Part shown: piece after piece, positions 8,471 through 16,784 of the stretch
Layout of the letters: each line of letters begins with the position of its first letter
Position numbering within the stretch: the stretch's first letter is position 1
DNA from: Oscillospiraceae bacterium
Lineage (GTDB): Bacteria; Bacillota; Clostridia; Saccharofermentanales; Saccharofermentanaceae
Assembly: GCA_902802325.1 (NCBI GenBank)
Contig: CADCLV010000016.1
Location: 1-37,727 of the forward strand
Direction of reading: 5' to 3'
DNA: 37,727 bases
Translations under genes and position numbers: made by a program
The notes under the pieces: generated by a model
What the model saw: only the letters and a program-made list of their open reading frames with translations
Databases searched by the model: none
Told to the model about the DNA's origin: nothing

Positions 8471-8743
8471 ATGAACACATTACAGGCAGCGCTGGCCTTT
8501 ACAGCGGTATTTTTCACGATTTGCGCAGTTATACTTTTGAATCCCGTCATGTATTCGCGGACTGATACCATGGCCCGTCTTTCTGTGGAAGCACAGGATG
8601 ACAATAATGTGAAGAAGGGTGTATTTGAGATCCGTACACAAAAGAAAGAGTCGCAGGAATGGGAGATAGCTGTTTCCTGTCCAGAAAAAGTGTATCGGTT
8701 AGGAAAAGGCGTCCGTGATTCCATCTCGATTATGATCGGTTAG
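8471..8743 (+). CDS. Small membrane-anchored protein of a Tad-like locus
   Basis: A 90-residue protein with one hydrophobic helix at about residues 6-25 and a small soluble domain outside. I do not recognise a named family. Its size, single N-terminal helix and position before a DUF5702-like and a TadE-like gene suggest a pseudopilin-like accessory protein. I chose ATG 8471 because GGAGGTGAG at 8459-8467 is close upstream. An in-frame TTG at 8450 lacks a ribosome site. The next gene starts nine bases after the stop with AGGAGG before it, so the genes form an operon. Confidence 0.7.
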   Translation: MNTLQAALAFTAVFFTICAVILLNPVMYSRTDTMARLSVEAQDDNNVKKGVFEIRTQKKESQEWEIAVSCPEKVYRLGKGVRDSISIMIG

Positions 8744-8752
8744 GAGGCGCCT

Positions 8753-10150
8753 ATGTATCCAAGAAAAAATGGACGTCGTGGCGGTATTACGGTCTTTCTA
8801 TGCATTATCCTTTCTGTTCTGATCATTATTGAGACGATCTTTATATCCGGTTCTTATCAACGAAAAAGGGAAGTGATCCTGACCGAGGCGGTATCCCATC
8901 AAGTAGAACAGATCCTTTCTCAGTTTGACCGAGATGCATTGAACTGGTACGGAATATATGTGCTTGATAACGTCACGGCGGACCACGCAGTATTTGACCG
9001 CATGACAGATTCAATGGACGGCTTTGAGTTTTCTTATCATCTGACAGATCAGATGAATAATGATGACTTAAGAGCTGCAGTGTCTGAGTTTATGCGTCTT
9101 CGGGGACTGGCATTTGAAGGGACAGCACTTCTGGATAGACTGAATATCTCACTATCTCAGTTAACAGGGACAGATGCCAACCTTAGTGTGGGAGTCGCAT
9201 CTGTTCTTCCTACACTCAAGGAATATGTTAAGAACAGGAAGGCTTTCGCGGCCGCGATAACAGCCTTGCAGATCCTTTGCAACACACTTGGAATAGGCGG
9301 CAAAATGAAGGATTTTTTGGATTTTATGGACGAACTTTCTGATGTTTTTGAAGAACACGGAAGTGCGGCTCTTCAGATTGGTGATTCTTCCGTAGTGGTA
9401 TCTGTGTTTGATCCGGCTTGTATCAGTAGCCTTACTTCAGCATTTGATCAGTATCTGGATGCGGATCTTCCTTCTGCGGTCGATCGTCTTCTAATAAATG
9501 AATATGCTGCTTTTTCCTTTGACTCCCGTGTAAAAAAATACGAGTCCGATGACGGGATGGAGCCGGAAACAAATATTCTCGGGATTCCATTTTCAGACAT
9601 ACATGGTCAGAATCAATGTGATTTGGAGTACTTGCTGGTGGGGGCATCCCGTCCAATCGATAATACTTTTGTGGCCTCAGGCCTTCTTATCGGGACAAGA
9701 CTTCTTTTAAACATGAGTGCATTTCTAATGGATTCAACGAAAAGAACTGTCGCATTGGGTATCGCCGAAGTGCTTTCATTACTCATCAGCATCATATCTT
9801 TAGGGACAGTGATTATCGAACCGCACGCAATCGAGTATTTCATTTTGTTCATTATGGCCTATATTCAGTCAGTAACTGACAGTTTAAAACTGGTTAACGG
9901 GTTAAGTGTACCTTTGTTTTACAACAAGAAAGTAACTGATACTCTGGGTGATTTCTCGGATACAAACTATCGGGACTATTTTCGGCTATTTCTCTTATTT
10001 GTCCCGGAAGAACAGCTTCTTTCCAGAATGCGGATCGTGATGGGAAAGGATTGCGGCGACCTTTATACCGGTCTTGAGGCAGAGGGATCGCTTTCCGGTT
10101 CAAGCTACAAAGTAAAGAGGAGGTTCGAATTATATGAGAATCATGTCTAA
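8753..10150 (+). CDS. DUF5702-like membrane protein (Tad-like locus)
   Basis: A 465-residue protein matching by pattern the clostridial DUF5702 proteins found with Tad-like (type IVc) secretion genes. It starts with a basic segment and GGITVFL, then a single helix to about residue 30, as in pseudopilin-type signal anchors. A long helical extracytoplasmic part follows. Near residues 325-375 there are two hydrophobic stretches, and the C-terminal segment NYRDYFRLFLLF-x-RMRIVMGKD resembles the family's closing block. The function is unknown; assembly or surface attachment of fibres is inferred from context. It overlaps the next gene by 17 bases. Confidence 0.72.
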   Translation: MYPRKNGRRGGITVFLCIILSVLIIIETIFISGSYQRKREVILTEAVSHQVEQILSQFDRDALNWYGIYVLDNVTADHAVFDRMTDSMDGFEFSYHLTDQMNNDDLRAAVSEFMRLRGLAFEGTALLDRLNISLSQLTGTDANLSVGVASVLPTLKEYVKNRKAFAAAITALQILCNTLGIGGKMKDFLDFMDELSDVFEEHGSAALQIGDSSVVVSVFDPACISSLTSAFDQYLDADLPSAVDRLLINEYAAFSFDSRVKKYESDDGMEPETNILGIPFSDIHGQNQCDLEYLLVGASRPIDNTFVASGLLIGTRLLLNMSAFLMDSTKRTVALGIAEVLSLLISIISLGTVIIEPHAIEYFILFIMAYIQSVTDSLKLVNGLSVPLFYNKKVTDTLGDFSDTNYRDYFRLFLLFVPEEQLLSRMRIVMGKDCGDLYTGLEAEGSLSGSSYKVKRRFELYENHV

Positions 10151-11183
10151 AAAGAAGCGTTCCACATATGGTTCGATCGTTTTAGAGGCTGCAATAAGTA
10201 TCCCGCTGGTACTTTCCTTGCTTCTGGGCATGCTATCCTCTATTACGCTCGTGAATGCTGAACTCTATTTGCAGCGTGCAACAGAAAATGTAGTTTCCGA
10301 GATGAATGTGACGATCACTTTTGCCGCTAACGGCTTTATTTGCCTGGACGAAATAACCGGATATTTCGGAATCGGAAGTGCAGGTTTTGAGGACAAGGAA
10401 CTGGTGGAAGAAGGACTTGGCATAATCGGTGCTGTCAGCGGAGTTACAGGCATTGATCTGGAAGATGTACTCTCCACGGCTGTCATGGGAAGATATGTTC
10501 GAGACAGAATACTTGTCGAATACGGAAAACTTATAGAAAACGGATGGGTATATGAAAAGCTTTTATCAGATGTATCCGTCTATCTTGATTACTGCGGAAG
10601 TGAACACAGCATATATGTTAAGGTGTTCTATTCTCTCGGAGTGGGTAATTATGCCGTATCAAGAAGCTATACAAGTGCAATAGCCTTGTATACCGATGAC
10701 TATCCGATTGGAATGACTTCATCAGATAGCAAAGAAACCAAGGACGATATCTGGGAAAAAGAGAACTTCGAACGCGGAACGATTCTGAGGGAAAAGTACG
10801 GAGGAGATCTTCCATATAACTATCCCGTGATCAGTTCTTTTTCAGAAGGAGAAGCTGTATCTATAAAAAGTGTGGATACAACTGCGCCCAAATATCAGAC
10901 AGAAAGCGGGTTGGACAAGAAAGTCAAAAACTGTATTGATGATTTATCCGGGTTTGACGGCGCCAAATACGGAAACATCGAAGTTTCAGAAGAAGATATA
11001 AAATCAAGAAAACTGATATTGGTCATTCCGGAAAACACAAGCCAATCCAGTGAAAACCATATATTGAATCTGATTTCCTATGCGAAAGAAAAGGGAGTTG
11101 AGCTTGTGATCGAAAAATTCGGGATATCCTGCAAATACTCTGATCCGGGTATCGGGCAGGATAAAGAGCAGACCCATATATAA
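10134..11183 (+). CDS. TadE-like pseudopilin-type protein with large extracytoplasmic domain
   Basis: A 349-residue protein. The basic N-terminus is followed by GSIVLEAAISIPLVLSLLLG at about residues 15-34, which has the Gly-x-x-x-x-Glu arrangement of TadE/TadG-type anchors. The remaining 310 residues are extracytoplasmic; the last 70 have alternating beta and helix (KLILVIPENTS, LISYAKEKGVELVIEKFG) and are not familiar to me. ATG 10134 is preferred because AGAGGAGG at 10116-10123 precedes it; ATG 10143 is too far away. It is the last gene of the three. No tadA, tadB, tadC or prepilin peptidase gene is in the window, so the locus is either split or minimal. Confidence 0.72.
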   Translation: MRIMSKKKRSTYGSIVLEAAISIPLVLSLLLGMLSSITLVNAELYLQRATENVVSEMNVTITFAANGFICLDEITGYFGIGSAGFEDKELVEEGLGIIGAVSGVTGIDLEDVLSTAVMGRYVRDRILVEYGKLIENGWVYEKLLSDVSVYLDYCGSEHSIYVKVFYSLGVGNYAVSRSYTSAIALYTDDYPIGMTSSDSKETKDDIWEKENFERGTILREKYGGDLPYNYPVISSFSEGEAVSIKSVDTTAPKYQTESGLDKKVKNCIDDLSGFDGAKYGNIEVSEEDIKSRKLILVIPENTSQSSENHILNLISYAKEKGVELVIEKFGISCKYSDPGIGQDKEQTHI

Positions 11184-11206
11184 TTATATATATAATAAAA
11201 AAGTTG

Positions 11207-11235
11207 TTGTCACGTTTGGCACATTGCTGTATAGT
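11207..11235 (+). promoter_or_regulatory. Sigma-A-like promoter of the secA operon
   Basis: TTGTCA (11207-11212) and TATAGT (11230-11235) are 17 bases apart, close to consensus. It lies 46 bases before the TTG start of the first small gene and is the only good promoter seen between the Tad-like genes and secA. Confidence 0.65.
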
Positions 11236-11281
11236 AGTAATGCTGATATTTTGAGTTACTAGGTGTATTCGGAGGAACAAA

Positions 11282-11512
11282 TTGAAGCAGAGTGTTGAGC
11301 AGGTGCGGGAAGTCGGTACTTCCAGACACACGAATGGTGCAAACGGAGACCCGTCGATTGGAGATGTGCTCCGTCATGCAAGAAAACAGCTGATGACCAG
11401 AAGAATCCTTGTGGCCATTGCCGTGATCCTGTTAGTTACATTTGGTGTGTTCTGTGTAGTAAACGGATATTTTGAGCGTCTGATCGATTATCTGATCGGT
11501 TTGGCAGAATGA
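11282..11512 (+). CDS. Small single-pass membrane protein of unknown function
   Basis: A 76-residue protein with a basic helix (RHARKQLMTRR at about 31-41) directly before one membrane helix at about 42-62, and a short acidic tail. The topology should leave the basic N-terminus inside. The TTG start at 11282 is supported by GGAGG at 11271-11275, six bases away. It is seven bases before yerC, which is two bases before secA. Its place as first gene of a secA operon is suggestive of a membrane role, but nothing in its sequence resembles SecE or SecG. I do not recognise a family. Confidence 0.65.
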   Translation: MKQSVEQVREVGTSRHTNGANGDPSIGDVLRHARKQLMTRRILVAIAVILLVTFGVFCVVNGYFERLIDYLIGLAE

Positions 11513-11519
11513 GGTTATC

Positions 11520-11855
11520 GTGAACGATAAATTAAGAGATAAGCACATGGATGATCTTTTTGACGCGATCTTGACTTTGAAGACACGCGATGAGTGTTAT
11601 TCGCTGTTCGAGGATCTGTGTACGATTTCTGAGATCAAATCCCTTGCCTCGCGTTTTCAGGTAGCGATTCTGCTTTCTAAGGGATACACATACACCGAGA
11701 TCTTTGAACAGACCGGTGTGAGCACGGCGACGATCAGCCGTGTAAAACGTTGTCTCGATTACGGCGCAGACGGGTATAAGACAGTTCTTGACCGTCTTGA
11801 CTGGAAAGAAGATCAGTCAAATCAGGGAAAAACGGAAACGGAAGGAAAAGAGTAA
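11520..11855 (+). CDS. yerC: YerC/YecD-family TrpR-like transcription regulator
   Basis: A 111-residue DNA-binding protein of the TrpR superfamily, YerC/YecD group. The helix-turn-helix lies at about residues 59-80, with SKGYTYTEIFEQTGVSTATISRVKR, and the helical dimerisation part precedes it (SEIKSLASRFQVA). Family members in Firmicutes are small regulators of poorly known targets. The start is GTG 11520 and gives a standard family N-terminus (KLRDKHMDDLFDAILTLKTRDEC). It is tightly spaced on both sides in the secA operon, so it may control this operon, which is inference. Confidence 0.92.
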   Translation: MNDKLRDKHMDDLFDAILTLKTRDECYSLFEDLCTISEIKSLASRFQVAILLSKGYTYTEIFEQTGVSTATISRVKRCLDYGADGYKTVLDRLDWKEDQSNQGKTETEGKE

Positions 11856-11857
11856 AG

Positions 11858-14683
11858 ATGAACATTATTACCAAGATCTTTGGTACACACAGTGATCATG
11901 AGATCAAGCGCATTATGCCGATCGTGGAAGCAATCGAGAGCCGTTCGGACAAGTTCGCCGCTATGTCGGAAACAGAACTTCGCGGCATGACCGACGTGCT
12001 GAAAAAGAGGTTGAACGATGGTGAATCGTTAGATGACATCCTGCCGGATGCATTTGCGACGATCCGTGAAGCAGCATGGCGTGTATTGGGGATGAGACCT
12101 TATCGTGTGCAGCTGATCGGTGGTATTATTCTTCATCAGGGCCGTATCGCCGAGATGAAGACAGGTGAAGGTAAGACCTTGGTGGCGACTTTGCCTGTTT
12201 ACTTGAATGCTTTGACCGGAAGAGGCGTGCATGTTGTTACAGTTAACGATTATCTGGCACGTCGAGACAGTGAATGGATGGGTAAGGTTTACCGTTATCT
12301 GGGATTAACTGTTGGCCTGATCGTTCATGACATGGATAATAACGACAGAAGAAAAGCTTATTCTTCCGATATTACATACGGTACAAATAATGAATTCGGA
12401 TTCGATTATCTCCGTGATAACATGGTCGACCGTAAAGAAAAGATGGTTCAGCGTGAACTGGTTTACGCCATCGTCGACGAGGTCGATAGTATCCTGATCG
12501 ATGAAGCCAGAACTCCTCTTATCATTTCCGGTATGGGCGGCGAATCTTCCGATATGTATGTAAAAGCCGACCGTTTCGTTAAGACATTAAAGAAATTTAC
12601 AGTTGTTGAAACTGATGAAAAGGTAGATATCGATGATGTCAGCGGTGACTGCGATTATGTTGTCGATGAAAAAGCCAAGACCGCGGTTCTGACAGCGAAT
12701 GGTATCGCCAAAGCCGAGAAGCACTTCAACGTGGATAACCTTTCCGATCCGGAAAACTTCGATCTGCAGCACTACATCAACAATGCCCTGAAGGCAAATG
12801 GTACGATGGAACGCGACCAGCAGTATGTTGTAACAAACGGCGAAGTTATCATCGTAGACGACTTTACCGGCCGTCTGATGTATGGACGTCGTTTCAGTGA
12901 TGGTCTGCATCAGGCTATTGAAGCAAAAGAAGGTGTTAAGGTCGAGCGCGAATCCAAGACACTTGCTACTATTACATTCCAGAATTACTTCCGTATGTAT
13001 GAAAAGCTTTCCGGTATGACCGGTACCGCTTATACAGAAGAAGCTGAATTCCGTCAGATCTATAGTCTTGATGTTATCCAGATCCCGACAAATAAGCCGA
13101 TCGCCCGTATTGACGAGCATGACGCGGTCTATAAAAATCAGAGCGGGAAATATGCCGCTGTTCTCCGTCAGGTTAAGGAAGCTCACGAAAAGGGACAGCC
13201 GGTTCTGGTTGGTACAGTAGAAGTAAGTAAATCTGAATTCCTTTCCAAGATCTTTACCCGTGCGGGCATCAAGCATGATGTATTGAACGCGAAGAACCAC
13301 CTGCGAGAGGCGGAAATCGTTGCTCAGGCGGGTCGTCTTGGTGCGGTTACGATCGCAACAAACATGGCTGGTCGTGGTACCGATATTCTGCTGGGTGGTA
13401 ACCCGGAGTTCATGGCAAAGCAGGAGATGAGAAAACTCGGCTATACAGAAGAACTGATCGATGCATCTACTGCATATAATGAGACGGAAGATGAACTCAT
13501 TATCGAAGCCCGTCAGCGCTTTACCACATTGGAGAAGAAATTTAAAGAAGAAATCAAGGATGAGACTCAGAAAGTCATTGATGCCGGTGGTTTGTTCATT
13601 GTCGGTACTGAGCGTCATGAGTCCCGCCGTATTGATAACCAGCTCCGTGGTCGTGCCGGCCGTCAGGGTGACCCGGGACGTACGAAATTCTTCCTGGCTC
13701 TCGATGATGACCTGATGCGTCTGTTCGGCGGTGACCGTGCAAATGCTGCGTTTGAGACACTGGGCGTAGATGAAACTGTTGAGATCCAGTCCGGTATTCT
13801 TTCCAAGCAGATCGAAAGCGCCCAGAAGAAAGTCGAGGGTATGAACTTCAGTGCAAGACGTCACGTTCTGGAATACGACGATGTTATGAATGTTCAGCGT
13901 AACCTTATCTACGAACAGCGCCGAAAGGTTCTCGATGGTGTGGATATTCACGATACCATTAAGAAGATGACCGGAACCGTGGCCGAGCGTGTTGTTGACC
14001 GTGTTGCCCTGGATGGCAGAATCAACACAGAGGAATGCAAGGGCCTGAAAGCTACAATTTCCGATGTATTTGGCGATCTGGATGTTCTCAACGATCTTTC
14101 TAAAGTGATCAGTGAGAAATCAACTGCAGATGCAGAAACCATTTCTGAAAAACTGGTTGAGCAGGCTCAGGAGAAACTTGAAAAGCGTGACGAAGAACTG
14201 ACTCCGGAAATCTTCCGTGAGGCCGAGCGTCAGATCCTCCTGTTTAACGTAGACCAGAAGTGGATGGACCACATCGATGCCATGGATCAGCTGAGAAATG
14301 CTATCGGTATGAGAAGTGTAGGTCAGAAGGACCCTGTCATTGCATACCGTATGGAAGGTTCCGACATGTTCGATGAAATGAACACCTTGATTCAGAACGA
14401 TACAGTTAAACTGATCCTGAAGGCAAACATTGAGGCCGGTCAGCGTATCGAAAGAAAGTCTTCTGTAAGAAAACTGCAGGAAGGTCACGGAAGTGCCCAG
14501 CTTGATGCAGTGGCCAAACGCGCCCAGTCCGGTGAAGATGCCAAGGCCCATCAGCAGGCAGGTATCGATGCGACCCGTGAACCGGCAAAGCGTGATTCGA
14601 AGAAGGTCGGAAGAAATGATCCGTGTCCTTGTGGAAGCGGAAAGAAATATAAGAACTGCTGCGGAAAGGATAACAATGACTGA
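11858..14683 (+). CDS. secA: Preprotein translocase ATPase SecA
   Basis: A 941-residue motor ATPase that drives unfolded preproteins through SecYEG at the membrane. Walker A MKTGEGKT lies at about residues 100-107, and VNDYLARRDSEWMG follows it. DEVDSILIDEARTPLIISG is the Walker B and DEAD region. Near 480-510, GRLGAVTIATNMAGRGTDI precedes the family's GTERHESRRIDNQLRGRAGRQGD block. The C-terminus ends in the SEC-C zinc motif ([18 protein letters not shown]). It is longer than B. subtilis SecA (about 840), the excess being mostly in helical parts and the linker before SEC-C. The next start codon lies inside the end of this gene (14676). Confidence 0.98.
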   Translation: MNIITKIFGTHSDHEIKRIMPIVEAIESRSDKFAAMSETELRGMTDVLKKRLNDGESLDDILPDAFATIREAAWRVLGMRPYRVQLIGGIILHQGRIAEMKTGEGKTLVATLPVYLNALTGRGVHVVTVNDYLARRDSEWMGKVYRYLGLTVGLIVHDMDNNDRRKAYSSDITYGTNNEFGFDYLRDNMVDRKEKMVQRELVYAIVDEVDSILIDEARTPLIISGMGGESSDMYVKADRFVKTLKKFTVVETDEKVDIDDVSGDCDYVVDEKAKTAVLTANGIAKAEKHFNVDNLSDPENFDLQHYINNALKANGTMERDQQYVVTNGEVIIVDDFTGRLMYGRRFSDGLHQAIEAKEGVKVERESKTLATITFQNYFRMYEKLSGMTGTAYTEEAEFRQIYSLDVIQIPTNKPIARIDEHDAVYKNQSGKYAAVLRQVKEAHEKGQPVLVGTVEVSKSEFLSKIFTRAGIKHDVLNAKNHLREAEIVAQAGRLGAVTIATNMAGRGTDILLGGNPEFMAKQEMRKLGYTEELIDASTAYNETEDELIIEARQRFTTLEKKFKEEIKDETQKVIDAGGLFIVGTERHESRRIDNQLRGRAGRQGDPGRTKFFLALDDDLMRLFGGDRANAAFETLGVDETVEIQSGILSKQIESAQKKVEGMNFSARRHVLEYDDVMNVQRNLIYEQRRKVLDGVDIHDTIKKMTGTVAERVVDRVALDGRINTEECKGLKATISDVFGDLDVLNDLSKVISEKSTADAETISEKLVEQAQEKLEKRDEELTPEIFREAERQILLFNVDQKWMDHIDAMDQLRNAIGMRSVGQKDPVIAYRMEGSDMFDEMNTLIQNDTVKLILKANIEAGQRIERKSSVRKLQEGHGSAQLDAVAKRAQSGEDAKAHQQAGIDATREPAKRDSKKVGRNDPCPCGSGKKYKNCCGKDNND

Positions 14684-15503
14684 GTCTGATTTTTCCTCTC
14701 GTATTTCTCAGGCAGCGGAGTATATCCGTGCCAATATGCCGGAGCTTGCTGATACGTGCCTGGTTCTGGGATCAGGATTAGGTCCGTTGACGGATCGTGT
14801 AGAAACGATAGCTTCTGTTTCGTATGCGGATATCCCTTATTTTCCGCAGACTACGGTCCCTGGACATGAGGGAAAACTGATACTTTCTAAATTATCCGGA
14901 AAACTGACTTTCATCATGAAGGGAAGGTTCCATTTCTACGAAGGTTATTCGACGCAGGAAGCAACTTTCTACGTTCGTGTTATGTCCAAACTGGGTGTGA
15001 AAACACTTGTTATGACGAATGCGGCGGGCGGTATTAATTCTTCCATGAAGCCGAGCGAACTGATGGTGATCACAGATCATATTTCGTTATTCTGTGATTC
15101 GCCTCTTCGTGGCGCAAATCTGGATGAGTTTGGAGTTCGTTTTCCTGATCAGACTCAGGTATATGATCTGGAACTTCAGGAAAAACTTCTTTCTTCAGCC
15201 AAAGAACTTTCTATTCCGCTTCATAAGGGAGTGTACTGCTATACCCGCGGACCTCAGTATGAGACGCCGGCAGAGATCCGTGCGTTGAAGGTGCTTGGCG
15301 CCGATGCAGTTGGCATGTCCACTGTAGCCGAAGCCATTACAGCCAGTCATTGCGGCATGAAAGTGCTGGCTGTTTCCTGTATCACCAATTATGCAGCCGG
15401 AATTTCCGGTCAGCCGCTTTGTCACGAAGAGGTCATGCAGAACGCCAATGCCTCTTCAAGAAACAGTATTGCGTTAATGGAGCGTTTCTTCTCCAAGCTT
15501 TAA
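14676..15503 (+). CDS. punA: Purine nucleoside phosphorylase, trimeric type
   Basis: A 275-residue cytosolic enzyme that phosphorolyses inosine and guanosine to base and ribose-1-phosphate. Motifs are LVLGSGLGPLTD near residue 28, VPGHEGKL near 62, MTNAAGGI near 113 and YTRGPQYETPAEIRALK near 190. After these comes GADAVGMSTVAEAI, with Met and Ser in the family positions. These are typical of the trimeric low-molecular-mass class. ATG 14676 overlaps the secA stop by eight bases; longer in-frame starts would lie inside secA and give unrelated sequence. It precedes ahcY and a deaminase gene, giving a route from S-adenosylhomocysteine through adenosine and inosine to hypoxanthine. Confidence 0.95.
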   Translation: MTESDFSSRISQAAEYIRANMPELADTCLVLGSGLGPLTDRVETIASVSYADIPYFPQTTVPGHEGKLILSKLSGKLTFIMKGRFHFYEGYSTQEATFYVRVMSKLGVKTLVMTNAAGGINSSMKPSELMVITDHISLFCDSPLRGANLDEFGVRFPDQTQVYDLELQEKLLSSAKELSIPLHKGVYCYTRGPQYETPAEIRALKVLGADAVGMSTVAEAITASHCGMKVLAVSCITNYAAGISGQPLCHEEVMQNANASSRNSIALMERFFSKL

Positions 15504-15515
15504 GGAGGATCATCT

Positions 15516-16778
15516 ATGTCTGATTTACCGTCTTACGAGATCAAGGACATTTCTCTTGCCCCTTCCGGCCATCACAAGATCGACTGGGCATATCGGAATA
15601 TGCCTGTTCTTCGTATTATTGAAAAAGAATTGAAAGAAACAAAACCTTTCACCGGAATGAAAATTTCGGTAAGCGTTCATGTTGAAGCCAAGACAGCAAA
15701 TCTGGCATTAGTCCTTCGTGAGGGTGGTGCAGACGTGGCATTAACAGGCTGTAACCCGCTTTCTACCCAGGATGATGTGGCTGCCGCTTTGGTTGAACGT
15801 GGAATGAAAGTATACTGTATCCATGGAGCGGATCCGGAGACCTATAAGCGTCATCTGGAAATGACACTGGCTTTCGGACCGGATATCGTCATTGATGATG
15901 GCGGTGATCTGGCGATGCTTTTGCATTCGACTCATTCATACCTGGTAAAAGGACTTCTCGGAGGATGTGAAGAGACCACGACTGGTGTTCATCGCTTAAA
16001 GATCCTGGAAGAGGAAGGAAAACTCGCTTATCCGGTAATTGCTGTTAATGATGCCCGTTGTAAGCACCTTTTCGACAACCGATTCGGTACAGGCCAATCC
16101 GTATGGACCGCCATTATGGCGACAACGAATCTGGTGGTTGCCGGAAAGTATGTGGTTGTTGCCGGCTTCGGCATGTGCGGTAAGGGTGTGGCTCTTCGTG
16201 CAAAAGGAATGGGTGCCCGGGTTATCGTTACGGAGATCGATCCGGTTAAGGCATGCGAGGCTATCATGGAAGGCTACGATGTTATGACCATGGATGAAGC
16301 CGCACCGCTTGGCGATGTATTTGTAACCGTTACCGGATGCAAAGATGTAATTACTAAACAGCATTTTGAAAAGATGAAAGACGGCGCGATCTGCTGCAAT
16401 GCCGGACATTTCGACGTCGAGATCAATCTGGTTCAACTTGCGGAGATGGCCAAAGAAAGAAAAGAACTTCGTCAGAACATCGAAGGCTTTGTTCTTCCAA
16501 ATGGTCATACCATCTGCATTCTGGCTGAAGGCCGTCTGGTAAATCTTGCCAGCGGAGATGGACATCCTGTTGAGATCATGGATATGAGTTTTGCTCTTCA
16601 GGCACAGAGCGCCAGATATATTGCTGAAAATGGCAGAAATCTTGAAAAGAAAGTATATGATACGCCTACAGCTATCGATGATCGTGTTGGCGAATTCCTT
16701 CTGATGTCGAAGGGCTATAGCATTGATAAGCTGACTCCTGAACAGGAGCATTACATCCATTCTTGGGATCTGGAGTAA
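15516..16778 (+). CDS. ahcY: S-adenosyl-L-homocysteine hydrolase
   Basis: A 420-residue NAD-dependent enzyme that splits S-adenosylhomocysteine into adenosine and homocysteine, relieving product inhibition of methyltransferases. Seen motifs are SVHVEAKTANLALVL, GCNPLSTQDDVAAAL, DDGGDLAMLLH and GCEETTTGVHRL. The NAD-binding loop GFGMCGKGVALRAKGMGA is near residue 219, followed by GHFDVEI and a C-terminal segment ending in EQEHYIHSW. The length suits the bacterial/archaeal type lacking the 40-residue insert. AAGGAGG at 15502-15508 supports the start. It sits between a purine nucleoside phosphorylase and a deaminase that would consume the adenosine formed. Confidence 0.96.
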   Translation: MSDLPSYEIKDISLAPSGHHKIDWAYRNMPVLRIIEKELKETKPFTGMKISVSVHVEAKTANLALVLREGGADVALTGCNPLSTQDDVAAALVERGMKVYCIHGADPETYKRHLEMTLAFGPDIVIDDGGDLAMLLHSTHSYLVKGLLGGCEETTTGVHRLKILEEEGKLAYPVIAVNDARCKHLFDNRFGTGQSVWTAIMATTNLVVAGKYVVVAGFGMCGKGVALRAKGMGARVIVTEIDPVKACEAIMEGYDVMTMDEAAPLGDVFVTVTGCKDVITKQHFEKMKDGAICCNAGHFDVEINLVQLAEMAKERKELRQNIEGFVLPNGHTICILAEGRLVNLASGDGHPVEIMDMSFALQAQSARYIAENGRNLEKKVYDTPTAIDDRVGEFLLMSKGYSIDKLTPEQEHYIHSWDLE

Positions 16779-16784
16779 TCATAT

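Noticed and set aside
11184..11200. TA-repeat stretch after the TadE-like gene as a possible recombination or attachment site
   Set aside because: It is a short low-complexity run in an AT-rich leader with no paired copy elsewhere in the window.
12587..13951. Long open frame of 454 codons on the minus strand inside secA
   Set aside because: It lies entirely opposite secA, whose protein shows every family motif. The antisense translation resembles no protein and has no ribosome site; it reflects codon bias of the real gene.
14493..14675. Upstream start for purine nucleoside phosphorylase inside secA
   Set aside because: The extra 61 residues overlap the secA C-terminus in another frame and do not match the family N-terminus, while ATG 14676 does.
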